From contig JADJXK010000002.1 in assembly GCA_016710325.1 (NCBI GenBank), positions 4,154,001-4,218,000 on the forward strand: a stretch of DNA of 64,000 nucleotides, read 5' to 3'. Of this stretch, positions 25,668 to 34,447 are shown piece after piece. A model generated the notes under the pieces. That model did not search any database, was not told where the DNA came from, and was given only the letters and a program-made list of their open reading frames with translations. This DNA is from Candidatus Leptofilum proximum. GTDB lineage: Bacteria > Chloroflexota > Anaerolineae > Promineifilales > Promineifilaceae. The position numbers were made by a program, and so were the translations under genes. Position 1 is the first letter of the stretch. The number at the start of each line of letters is the position of its first letter.

Positions 25668-25956
25668 AGCAATCCTCCTGAAGGCCTGAATTTGCCACTA
25701 AATGCAAAAAACAATTTCTTACTAAATGTCATTCGGCCGTTTTTTCTGACAACAAATCTGACGGCCGTCCCCCCTCCCCCCCCCTCCCCCGTCGGCATCC
25801 CGTCAGGCAATCAATGTCCCAGCGTTCAGCAGCGCCCCGCTCTAAACGCGTACCCTTTCACTATCGGTAAACCGTTATCGGTAAGCGGTAATCGGATCAC
25901 CGTTCACCGTTCACCGTTCACCGATTACCGAATACCGCAACCCAGGGGGTACAACC
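25668..25956. other. Divergent spacer between RHS and alpha-2-macroglobulin genes
   Basis: No gene seen. It holds the AGGAGG ribosome site of the RHS gene, a C/T-only stretch at about 25767-25790, and CGGTAATCGG (25886-25895) pairing with CCGATTACCG (25921-25930) around three CACCGTT words. Promoters for both genes must lie here but none is obvious. Confidence 0.6.
25886..25930. repeat. CGGTAATCGG / CACCGTT word repeat
   Basis: Inverted arms CGGTAATCGG and CCGATTACCG enclose tandem TTCACCG words. The same dictionary is used at 43856-43901. Confidence 0.75.
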
Positions 25957-28900
25957 ATGAATCAGCGCCTGCGCATTCTACTTATTTTCTTTTCCGCTTT
26001 ACTTATCCTGGCCGCGTGCCAGGGCGACCAACCCACTGACCCGACGCCCACGGCCGTTTCCCACCGCACCCAAACCATCACCACCACCGAACCCGAACCC
26101 ACCAGTGAGCCTGCCGAACTGCCCGACTTCCTCGCCTGGGAACCGGTGGGTGACTTTGCCCTGGATGACTTCCCGCCCGACGCGCCGCTGGTGCTCCGCT
26201 TTAACCAGCCGATGAAGACTACCGCGCCGCAGCCGCTCCTCTTCTCCCCCACCGTGCGCGGCACGTTTGCATGGAGCGACGACAACACCGTCCTTACCTT
26301 CACGCCGGACGAGGGCTTTAGCTCCAACCGCACTTACTGGGTGAACCTGCACGCTTCCCTCAAAAGCCGCAGCGGCCTGGCCTTTACCGCCGTGCAGCGC
26401 TGGCAACTCAAAACCCAGCACACGCCGCAAATTACCCGGCGTGTCCCCAGCGGCACCACCCTGGCCGAGCGCCAGCCAGGTTTTGTCCTCACCTTCAACC
26501 GGGCGATGGATCGTGCTTCGGTAGAAGCGGCCGTTTCCATCACACCCACCGTCGATTACACGCTAGATTGGCAAGACAACACCCTCAACCTGATCCTTGA
26601 CGAGCAGCTGGAATTTGGCACCAACTATCAATTTGCCGTGGCCAAAACGGCCGTAGACGAAGACGGCCGTCACCTGGCCCAACCCTACACCTGGACCATC
26701 CGCCTGGCCGATACGCTCGATGATGTGAGCTGGCCCACCGCCGCGGACCACCTGGCGCCGATTGTTCTCAACTTTAACTATCCCATCGATCAGGCCAGCC
26801 TGAGCGATGCCCTGGAGATCAAGCCCGCCATCAGCGGTAAACTGAGCTGGAGCAGCGACTACAAAACGGCCGAACTCATCCCCAACACCCAGCTGCCCGC
26901 CGACACCACCTACACCCTCAGCTTCACCGGGCCGCTGCGTGACGCCGCGGGCCTGGACCTGCCCACACCGGACGATGTCACCTTCACCACGCCGCCCGTC
27001 ATCCTCGCCGCCACGCCCAAGGGGGACAACAATCATCCCGCCGACACGATCAAGATTCGCTTCGACCGGCTGATGGACCCCGCCAGCACCGAAGCCGCTT
27101 TCCAGATTGAACCGGCCACCGCAGGCAGCTTTAGCTGGGACGAAACGACGCTCACCTTTAGCCCGGAAGAGGGTTACCTGGCAGAAAACAGCGCCTTCAC
27201 CGTCACCATTGCCACCTCGGCGCTCAGCGCTGACGGCGAGACGGTGCTCAACCAGGCGTACACCTGGCAGTTCAGCACCAAGGCGCTGGAAGATGTGGCC
27301 AACTTTGGTTACGGCCCCAATGCCCAGGTGCTGGATGTAAACGGCCGTCGTGCCATCCAGTTCCAGGCCTTCCGCCGCGATGCGCTCCAGTTCCGCTTTG
27401 AGCTTTACCGGCTCTCCATGAACCAGTTCCTGGACCGCTACAACTCCGGTTTTCACGGCTGGATTTGGAATGATGAAGAGGACACCAGGATCGATCTGCA
27501 AGGCACTGAAATGGCGGCCGAATGGCAAATGACCAGCACCAGCCCGCTGCAAGAATGGGCCAACGTGCAGGAAACCATCATTCCCAGTGACGTGCCGCCC
27601 GGCCTCTATATCCTCAACCTCATCGCGGGCAGCGTCAACGATCAGCTCATCCTGGTGGTGACCGAAAACGCGATTGCGGTGAAACAGGCCGATGAACAGC
27701 TTTTGGTCTGGGTGACGGACATCAATGGCGCGCACGTGCCGAACGCCGCCGTCACCGTGTACGCCCGCAGCGGTGCCGTCATCGACGCGGGGCAGGCCAA
27801 CGGCGATGGCCTGTTTGCCACCACGCTGCCCCGCTTTGAAGAAGGCGGCCCGCCCGCCACCGAACCGCTCATCGTGGCCGCCCAGGTGGGCGACGACGTG
27901 ACGCTCACCGGTCTTTCCAGCGAGTGGCAAAGCAGCGGCGGCTACTACGACTGGCAGTCGGGCCATCCCGCCGAGGTTCAGTCAAGCGCCTTTGTTTTCA
28001 CCGAACGGCCGATTTACAAACCCGGCCAGATCGTCTACTTCAAAGCCATCGTGCGCCTGGATGACGATGCCCTGCTCTCTGTGCCGCCCGCAGGTACGGC
28101 CGTTACCCTCCGCATTCGTGATGCCCGCAACAATGTGGTGCAAACCCAGGAGCTGGCCACCAACGATTTTGGCACCGTCAACGGCCAGTTCCAGATTGCC
28201 GAGGGGGCTTCGCTCGGTGTCTATACCGTCGAGGCCAGCTTTAGCGGCACAAACCATTCCCAAATCTTCAAAGTGGAGGATTACCGCAAGCCCGACTACG
28301 AAGTCACCGTCAGCACCGACGCGGCGGCCTACGTGCGCGGCGACATGGCCGAAGTGACCATCGACACCGCCTACTTCTTTGGCGAACCAGTGGCCAACGC
28401 CGAGGTCACCTTAAAACGCTTCCAGGTTTCGCCCGATTGGTACACACCCGGTCTCTACACCTGGTACCAGCTCTACGGCGCCAACGACCTGCATGGCACC
28501 ACGGATGCCAACGGCCGTCTCACCCTCAACGTCTCACTCACCGGCGATGGCCTCTACTTTGAACAGCGCGACTGGAACAGCAGCCTGGGCCGGATTCAGT
28601 GGGGCCTGGAAGCCACCGTCGACGACGGCAGCCGCCAGACCGTCAGCGGCCACGCGGTCATCACCATTTACGATGCCGTGGAGTATCTCACGGTGGATAC
28701 GGGCAGTTTTGTGCAGGAGCCGGGTGTGCCCTTCAACATCACCGCCCACGTACAAACCATCTTCGACGAGCCGGTGGCCAATCGCCCGCTGGAACTCAGC
28801 CTGCGCCGTTGGAACAGCAGCAGTTATGAGTACGACAGGGTGGTGCAGACGGCCGAATTGACCACGGGGGAAAACGGCCGTGCCAATCTCAACTTCACCA

Positions 28901-31734
28901 TTGAGGAACCTGGCTACTACCAGATTCGCGTCACCGGCATAGACCGCCAGGGCAGCACCATGACCTACACCAGCTGGATCTATGCCTTCAGCGATTTCTA
29001 CAGCAGCTGGTTCGGCAGCGACAGCGGCGATTTGCGCCTGGTGGCCGATCAAGAAGAATACCGCCCCGGCGAGGTGGCCCATCTGCTGGTGGAATCCAGC
29101 TTCAGCGGACCGGCGCTGCTCACCGTGGAGCGCGGTTCCATTCGCCGCGAAGAGCTCGTTGAGCTGACTGCGCCAGTCACCCGGTTGCCCGTTCCTATCG
29201 AAGAGGGCGACGTGCCCAATGTGTACGTGGCCATCAACGCCTGGAAGGAGCAGGATACTACCCTGACCGAAAACACCAGCAGCAACCTGCCGGACAGCCG
29301 TCTGATCACCAGTTATGTCAATCTGTCCGTGCCTGCCTTCACCAAACGGCTCAACGTGGCCATTACCGCCGACAAGGCCGAATACGCCCCCGGCGAAGAA
29401 GCCACCTTCACCGTGCGTGTTACCAACTATCGCGGCGAGCCGGTCTCGGCCGAGGTGTCGCTGGCGCTGGTGGATGAAGCCATCTTTGCCCTCAGCCCGG
29501 AGCTGAACGGGCTGATGTACGATTCGTTTTATTACGAACGGAGCAGCACGGTGACCACGTACAACGCCATGAACCCCACCCGCTACCTCTGGGATGGTGG
29601 CATGGGCGGCGGCGGCGGTGATGGCGGCTTTGCCGCCGGTCCACGGATAGATTTCCCGGATACGGCCGTCTGGCAGCCCGTCCTCTACACCGACTTCAAC
29701 GGCGAAGTGAGCATCACCACCACCCTGCCGGACAGCCTCACCAGTTGGCGGGCCACGGCCAAAGCCACCACCGCCGACACGCAGGTGGGTGAAACCACCG
29801 CTAACATCATCACCAAACAAGATGTGATCATACGGCCGCTCCTGCCGCGCATCCTCACCGCCGGGGATACGATGGCCCTATCCGCTATCGTCCACAACTA
29901 CAGTGATTCCGTTCAGGAGCTGGTGGTGGAATTGGAGACTGGAGATTTGAGATTGGAGATTGGCGGCGAGGCGGCGCAAACCATCACCCTGCAGCCGGGG
30001 CAGCAGCGTATTGTGGGCTGGCCGGTTGAAGCGGTTGAAGCGGGTGAGGTGGATGTGCTGATAACGGCCGTTCCCACCTCTGGCAACGGCCCACGCGACG
30101 CCATCCAGTTGCCCCTCACCATCCAACCCCTGGCCGTCCCCGACGTCACCACCGAAGTGGGCCAGTTTACCGGCCGCTTTGAGACGACGGTCACCGTACC
30201 AGACGATGCCCTGCCCATGAGCCAGGTTGAGCTTCAGCTCAGCCGCTCCATCGCGGGCAGCATGTTGGAGGGACTGCAATACCTCACTGGCTACCCCTAC
30301 GGCTGCGTGGAGCAAACGATGAGCAAGGCGCTGCCCAATGCCGTCGTTGGCCGGGCGCTGAACCAGCTTGGCGTTACCAATCCCACGCTGCAAGCGGAGC
30401 TGCCGGGGCAGATCAACGCCAGCATCCAGCGGCTGTACGGCTTCCAGCACGATGACGGCGGCTGGGGCTGGTGGTACGACGACCGCAGCCACGACTACCA
30501 GACGGCCTGGGTCATCTTTGGCCTGGCCCAGGTGGCCGAAGCGGGCTACGAAATCGATCCTGGCGTGATTGAGCGCGGCGTGGAATGGCTCAACCAAAAC
30601 CGGGCGAACATGGACGTGCGCACCCGCGCCTTTGCCCTGTACGCCATGGCCCTGGCCGGACTGCCCAACGAAGAAGCCACCCTGGCCCTGAACCGCAACC
30701 GCGACACCCTGAACGGCGACGAATTCAGCCTGGCCGTCCTGGCCCTGACGCTGCATGAAATCGGCGAGAATGCGTATGCGGTTGACGTGCTGGACGAACT
30801 GGGGGAAACGGCCGTCTCCCGCGACGGCTCCGTTTACTGGCAAGGGGCCAGCCACGACGGCTACTACGACGACAAAGTGATGGCCTCCAACACCCGCACC
30901 ACGGCCATCGCCCTCAGCGCCTACAGCCAGATTCAACCGAACAGCGAGCTCATCCCTGGCATGGTGCGCTGGTTGATGGCTCAGCGGCGCAGCCAGGGCT
31001 GGGGCACCACCAACGAAACGTCGTTTGCCATCCTGGGCCTGACCGACCACCTGCTGGCCACCAGCTACAGCGAAGCTGCCACCGGCACCAGCTACACGGT
31101 GCAGGTCAATGGCCAGACGGTCGCCAGCGGCACGCTGGGACGCGGCGAACCAGCCGTTTCCCTGTCCATCCCCATGGACGACCTGCAAACCGGCGAAAAC
31201 GAGATAGTGCTGACCCAAAGCGGCAGCGGGCGACTGTACTTTGTGCTGAACCGCCGTATGCTCGTGCCCCGCGGTGAAATCGAAGCCGCCGGGGCGGTCA
31301 CCGTCACCCGCCGCTACCTGGACGGCGAAACCGGCCAGCCGCTGACCACTATTGAACCGGGTCAGCTGGTGCAAATCCGCCTGACGGTGGATCTGCCCGA
31401 CAATGGCAGCTACATCATCATCGAAGACCATCTGCCCGGCGGTCTGGAAGCGCTCAACGAAGGGCTCAACACCATCAGCCACATCGCCGACGCTTACAAC
31501 GGGGCCACCTATCGCTGGCAGCAGCTGGGCTACAACTACAAAGAGGTCTTTGGCGACCGCGTCAGCTTCTTCATCACCGAGATGGACGGCAGTGCGCGCA
31601 CCATCTCCTACTACGCCCGGGCGACGCAGGCAGGCAGCTTCACCGCCATGCCCACCGAGGTGTACGCCATGTACGATGCGGCCCTGTGGGGGCGTTCCAC
31701 CAGCAGCCAAATTGTGATTGAATCGCCAGAATAG
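25957..31734 (+). CDS. Bacterial alpha-2-macroglobulin lipoprotein with intact thioester
   Basis: 1925 residues. The signal peptide ends in the lipobox ILAAC (Cys at about 22), so it is membrane-anchored. After a Thr/Pro/Glu linker come four Big_5-like Ig domains (about 50-440). MG domains follow (TERPIYKPGQIVYFKAIVR about 690; EYRPGEVAHLLVESSF; EYAPGEEATFTVRVTNY about 1150) and a Gly-rich insert near 1215. The thioester motif YPYGCVEQTMS (Cys1450) lies in an alpha/alpha-barrel (WGWWYDDRSHDYQTAWVIFGLA). Bacterial A2Ms trap attacking proteases by covalent capture. Many occur next to pbpC, which is absent here; a propeller lipoprotein follows 86 bp downstream. Rich in ACGGCCGT octamers. Confidence 0.95.
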   Translation: MNQRLRILLIFFSALLILAACQGDQPTDPTPTAVSHRTQTITTTEPEPTSEPAELPDFLAWEPVGDFALDDFPPDAPLVLRFNQPMKTTAPQPLLFSPTVRGTFAWSDDNTVLTFTPDEGFSSNRTYWVNLHASLKSRSGLAFTAVQRWQLKTQHTPQITRRVPSGTTLAERQPGFVLTFNRAMDRASVEAAVSITPTVDYTLDWQDNTLNLILDEQLEFGTNYQFAVAKTAVDEDGRHLAQPYTWTIRLADTLDDVSWPTAADHLAPIVLNFNYPIDQASLSDALEIKPAISGKLSWSSDYKTAELIPNTQLPADTTYTLSFTGPLRDAAGLDLPTPDDVTFTTPPVILAATPKGDNNHPADTIKIRFDRLMDPASTEAAFQIEPATAGSFSWDETTLTFSPEEGYLAENSAFTVTIATSALSADGETVLNQAYTWQFSTKALEDVANFGYGPNAQVLDVNGRRAIQFQAFRRDALQFRFELYRLSMNQFLDRYNSGFHGWIWNDEEDTRIDLQGTEMAAEWQMTSTSPLQEWANVQETIIPSDVPPGLYILNLIAGSVNDQLILVVTENAIAVKQADEQLLVWVTDINGAHVPNAAVTVYARSGAVIDAGQANGDGLFATTLPRFEEGGPPATEPLIVAAQVGDDVTLTGLSSEWQSSGGYYDWQSGHPAEVQSSAFVFTERPIYKPGQIVYFKAIVRLDDDALLSVPPAGTAVTLRIRDARNNVVQTQELATNDFGTVNGQFQIAEGASLGVYTVEASFSGTNHSQIFKVEDYRKPDYEVTVSTDAAAYVRGDMAEVTIDTAYFFGEPVANAEVTLKRFQVSPDWYTPGLYTWYQLYGANDLHGTTDANGRLTLNVSLTGDGLYFEQRDWNSSLGRIQWGLEATVDDGSRQTVSGHAVITIYDAVEYLTVDTGSFVQEPGVPFNITAHVQTIFDEPVANRPLELSLRRWNSSSYEYDRVVQTAELTTGENGRANLNFTIEEPGYYQIRVTGIDRQGSTMTYTSWIYAFSDFYSSWFGSDSGDLRLVADQEEYRPGEVAHLLVESSFSGPALLTVERGSIRREELVELTAPVTRLPVPIEEGDVPNVYVAINAWKEQDTTLTENTSSNLPDSRLITSYVNLSVPAFTKRLNVAITADKAEYAPGEEATFTVRVTNYRGEPVSAEVSLALVDEAIFALSPELNGLMYDSFYYERSSTVTTYNAMNPTRYLWDGGMGGGGGDGGFAAGPRIDFPDTAVWQPVLYTDFNGEVSITTTLPDSLTSWRATAKATTADTQVGETTANIITKQDVIIRPLLPRILTAGDTMALSAIVHNYSDSVQELVVELETGDLRLEIGGEAAQTITLQPGQQRIVGWPVEAVEAGEVDVLITAVPTSGNGPRDAIQLPLTIQPLAVPDVTTEVGQFTGRFETTVTVPDDALPMSQVELQLSRSIAGSMLEGLQYLTGYPYGCVEQTMSKALPNAVVGRALNQLGVTNPTLQAELPGQINASIQRLYGFQHDDGGWGWWYDDRSHDYQTAWVIFGLAQVAEAGYEIDPGVIERGVEWLNQNRANMDVRTRAFALYAMALAGLPNEEATLALNRNRDTLNGDEFSLAVLALTLHEIGENAYAVDVLDELGETAVSRDGSVYWQGASHDGYYDDKVMASNTRTTAIALSAYSQIQPNSELIPGMVRWLMAQRRSQGWGTTNETSFAILGLTDHLLATSYSEAATGTSYTVQVNGQTVASGTLGRGEPAVSLSIPMDDLQTGENEIVLTQSGSGRLYFVLNRRMLVPRGEIEAAGAVTVTRRYLDGETGQPLTTIEPGQLVQIRLTVDLPDNGSYIIIEDHLPGGLEALNEGLNTISHIADAYNGATYRWQQLGYNYKEVFGDRVSFFITEMDGSARTISYYARATQAGSFTAMPTEVYAMYDAALWGRSTSSQIVIESPE

Positions 31735-31753
31735 AAAAGGAAATTGGGTAAAT

Positions 31754-31797
31754 GGGTAATTGAGTAATTGGACAGTCACAAAATTACTCAATTACCC
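31754..31797. repeat. 16-bp inverted repeat of AATTACCC words after the A2M gene
   Basis: GGGTAATTGAGTAATT (31754-31769) pairs perfectly with 31782-31797. The same words recur at 41581-41641. It could act as a processing or termination hairpin. Confidence 0.75.
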
Positions 31798-31820
31798 AAT
31801 TACAGCACCGGATTCATCTT

Positions 31821-34439
31821 ATGAAAATGAAATCCAGAACAATAATCTTGCTCACCTCTCTCTGGTTGTTGGCTGCCTGCACACCGGATGCCGTCGTGCC
31901 CACGCCAGAAGTGGAAAGTCGTCCTACCGTCATTGCAACGGCCGTAGCGGAAATGTTAGAAACGGCCGTTGCCCCCACACCGTTCCCTTTGCCGACGCCG
32001 ACAGCCGTGTCGCTAACGCCCACCGCTGAGCCCGCTACCTTCACCCCCCGCTTTGACAAATTCCTCCCCTTTGCTGCAATCGAAGGCGGCAACAATCAAT
32101 TGACAGGGCTCGTTCGCCAGGGGGATAGCTGGCAGCTAGACACCGTGCCGTATCCGCCTGGGCTTTTTGATGAGGAACTGGGCTACGCCCTAAGCATCAG
32201 CTCGGTTGACTCTGACTATGCCATGGCCACGGACCGCCTGCTGGCCTGGAGTTTCGGTAGTGGAGCGGGGCCGGGCAATCTGGCGGTGGGTCAGCTTTTC
32301 ATCGCGGATGTGGCTACGGCGGCCGTAGAAATTGTGGCCGACAACGTCGTTTCTGCAGGCTGGGCGCCCAACGGGCAGGATTTTGCCTACATTTTGGCCA
32401 CGCCAGAAACGTACGAACTGCGCTGGCGGACCGCCTCTGGGGAGGACTGGCTGCTGGCGGTGGATGTGCCTCATTCACTCAAGGTGTCGCCAGACGGCCG
32501 TACCGTCGCCTTCACCCGCGAATCACACTATGGTTTAGACGGCGCTCTACCCGGCCTGTACGTTGTAGACATTGAAACCGGTATCGAAACCCGGATTTCC
32601 TCACTAGACCGGGCCGGATATGGTGGCTCGGGCTTGTTCTGGAAACCGCACTGGACGCCCGACAGCAGCCAGGTTTTCCTCTATGCTACTGCCGATGACG
32701 ATCGTGCCCCAACGCCGCATCCGGCTGGCTATGCTTGGGCGGCAGCGGATGGCAGCTTTGTCCACTTCCTGCCTGAGTCCACCTTTCTGGAGCAGATTGA
32801 TAAACCGCTGCGTGAACCGGAAAATTATCGCTGCCTGGACGCCCCGTCTTTGTTTGTGGCCAACGCCCTGGTGATTGGCGTTGGCAAATGCCAGCCGTTT
32901 GCCGGGTTTCCAGAGAGCTCCCAGCCGGTTTATTTCACCCTGAATCCACAAACCGGCGCGGTGTCCTTAACAAACGCACTGCCTGTCCCTTCTTCAGCCA
33001 GGTTGCTGACCTGGGACACCCCCGGCGAATCGGTACTGCTGCTGGGCGAGGGAGTGGTGTTTAGCCAGAGAGTAACGGCCGTTGCCACTGCATCGCCACT
33101 CCCAACTACGAATCGCTGCCTGGATGCCAATGCCACAGCACAACCCTTGCCCTCGGCCAGACCGGCTGGCTTGCTGTACAGCGAAGCGGGCAATTTGAAA
33201 CTGTGGCAGGAGGGCATGGAGACGGTCGTTTCCCTCACAACTTCCGGCGACGTGCAATACGGCCAGCGCTCGCCTGACGGCACGCTGGTGGCCTTTGTCC
33301 GCACCGTGTCGCAGGAAACGGCCGAACTGTGGGTTGTCTCCGCCGATGGGCAAAATGAACGGCGGCTGGCCACCGTTTCCCTGGCCGACTACCTGGCCCA
33401 AGCCGAAGAATTTGTCGTGGATGTGCAGCTGCGCTACAGCTGGCTGCCCCAATCGCACAAGCTGGCCTACGCACTCAGTCCCACCCTGGACGCCCTGGGA
33501 AGTTTGCCCAACGAAGCAACCACCGTCGTCGATGCCGATTCGGGGAGCACGTATCTTCTATATGCCGGTGACGAAGTGTGGAGCACCCAATATTCGCGGG
33601 ACGGCCGTCTGGCTGCCGCGGTTGTCGAGGACGGCCTGCGCCTCATCGACGCGAGTACAGGCCAAGTATTGCACGATCTGGCTCTGGCTGGCAGCGGCTC
33701 GTCCGACCAGACCTTTGTCTTTTCGCCAGACGGCCGTTTCCTGGCGGCATTTGCTACAGGTGGCGTAGCAATTATCGACACCAACAGCGGCAGTCAAACG
33801 CTGATTCCCCTTGAATACGTGACCATTGGCGTGGGGCATGGTTCTGTCTGGCCGACGATTCAATGGCTGCCAGACGGCCGTTCCTTCCTGACCCTCATCA
33901 GCAACACGGCTGATGTGTGGGGCAATGCAGATGCGACGTTTACGGTATGGCAGGTGGATGCGGTGGGGCAAGTGGCCGTGTCGCTGCAAACCTACACGGG
34001 CTTTCCTTTATCGGCACGATTTTCGGGCAGCGGCCGTTACCTGGCCTTCTACAAAATTGCTTTAAGCCAATCCAACGCGCGTGAACTGTATCTGGCCGAT
34101 TTAGAAAGCGGGGAAACGATGCTTTATGACCAGGGCCAGGCCGTTGATTTCATCAATTGGCATCCGAATGGGGTGCAGTTTGTTTATTGGGGCGTGATGA
34201 ATGGGAAACGGCCGTTGCTGGGCAGCATCTGCGGTGAACCGGTGGAAATTCCTGGACCGGGGGCCGACATCTACCAGCTTTATTGGCAAAGCGACGACCA
34301 ATACAGCTGGTACACAGGCCAGCCAGACAACCCCGATGATTATTTTAATTCCGAAGGTGATTGGTCGTTCTTTCGCGGCAATTTACAAGGAGATATTACC
34401 CAACTCTGGCAATATTACGGGCTTTATCCCAGTTACTAA
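31821..34439 (+). CDS. Propeller-repeat lipoprotein
   Basis: 872 residues. The signal peptide ends WLLAAC, a lipobox, followed by a Thr/Pro linker (PTPFPLPTPTAVSLTPTAEP). The rest consists of TolB/PD40-like blades (VSPDGRTVAFTRESHYGL, RSPDGTLVAFVRTV, YSRDGRLAAAVVEDG, FSPDGRFLAAFATGG, WLPDGRSFLTLISN), enough for two propellers. No enzyme motif is seen. It is probably a surface binding protein, perhaps working with the A2M lipoprotein directly upstream on the same strand. The start could be either of two nearby ATGs. It ends 8 bp before the convergent sensor kinase gene. Eight ACGGCCGT octamers within 2.6 kb. Confidence 0.8.
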   Translation: MKMKSRTIILLTSLWLLAACTPDAVVPTPEVESRPTVIATAVAEMLETAVAPTPFPLPTPTAVSLTPTAEPATFTPRFDKFLPFAAIEGGNNQLTGLVRQGDSWQLDTVPYPPGLFDEELGYALSISSVDSDYAMATDRLLAWSFGSGAGPGNLAVGQLFIADVATAAVEIVADNVVSAGWAPNGQDFAYILATPETYELRWRTASGEDWLLAVDVPHSLKVSPDGRTVAFTRESHYGLDGALPGLYVVDIETGIETRISSLDRAGYGGSGLFWKPHWTPDSSQVFLYATADDDRAPTPHPAGYAWAAADGSFVHFLPESTFLEQIDKPLREPENYRCLDAPSLFVANALVIGVGKCQPFAGFPESSQPVYFTLNPQTGAVSLTNALPVPSSARLLTWDTPGESVLLLGEGVVFSQRVTAVATASPLPTTNRCLDANATAQPLPSARPAGLLYSEAGNLKLWQEGMETVVSLTTSGDVQYGQRSPDGTLVAFVRTVSQETAELWVVSADGQNERRLATVSLADYLAQAEEFVVDVQLRYSWLPQSHKLAYALSPTLDALGSLPNEATTVVDADSGSTYLLYAGDEVWSTQYSRDGRLAAAVVEDGLRLIDASTGQVLHDLALAGSGSSDQTFVFSPDGRFLAAFATGGVAIIDTNSGSQTLIPLEYVTIGVGHGSVWPTIQWLPDGRSFLTLISNTADVWGNADATFTVWQVDAVGQVAVSLQTYTGFPLSARFSGSGRYLAFYKIALSQSNARELYLADLESGETMLYDQGQAVDFINWHPNGVQFVYWGVMNGKRPLLGSICGEPVEIPGPGADIYQLYWQSDDQYSWYTGQPDNPDDYFNSEGDWSFFRGNLQGDITQLWQYYGLYPSY

Positions 34440-34447
34440 CATCTTTG

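Noticed and set aside
30000..31791. 637-codon minus-strand frame inside the alpha-2-macroglobulin gene (29878-31791)
   Set aside because: It is a long antisense shadow in GC-rich codons; the plus strand has a complete A2M with thioester and lipobox.
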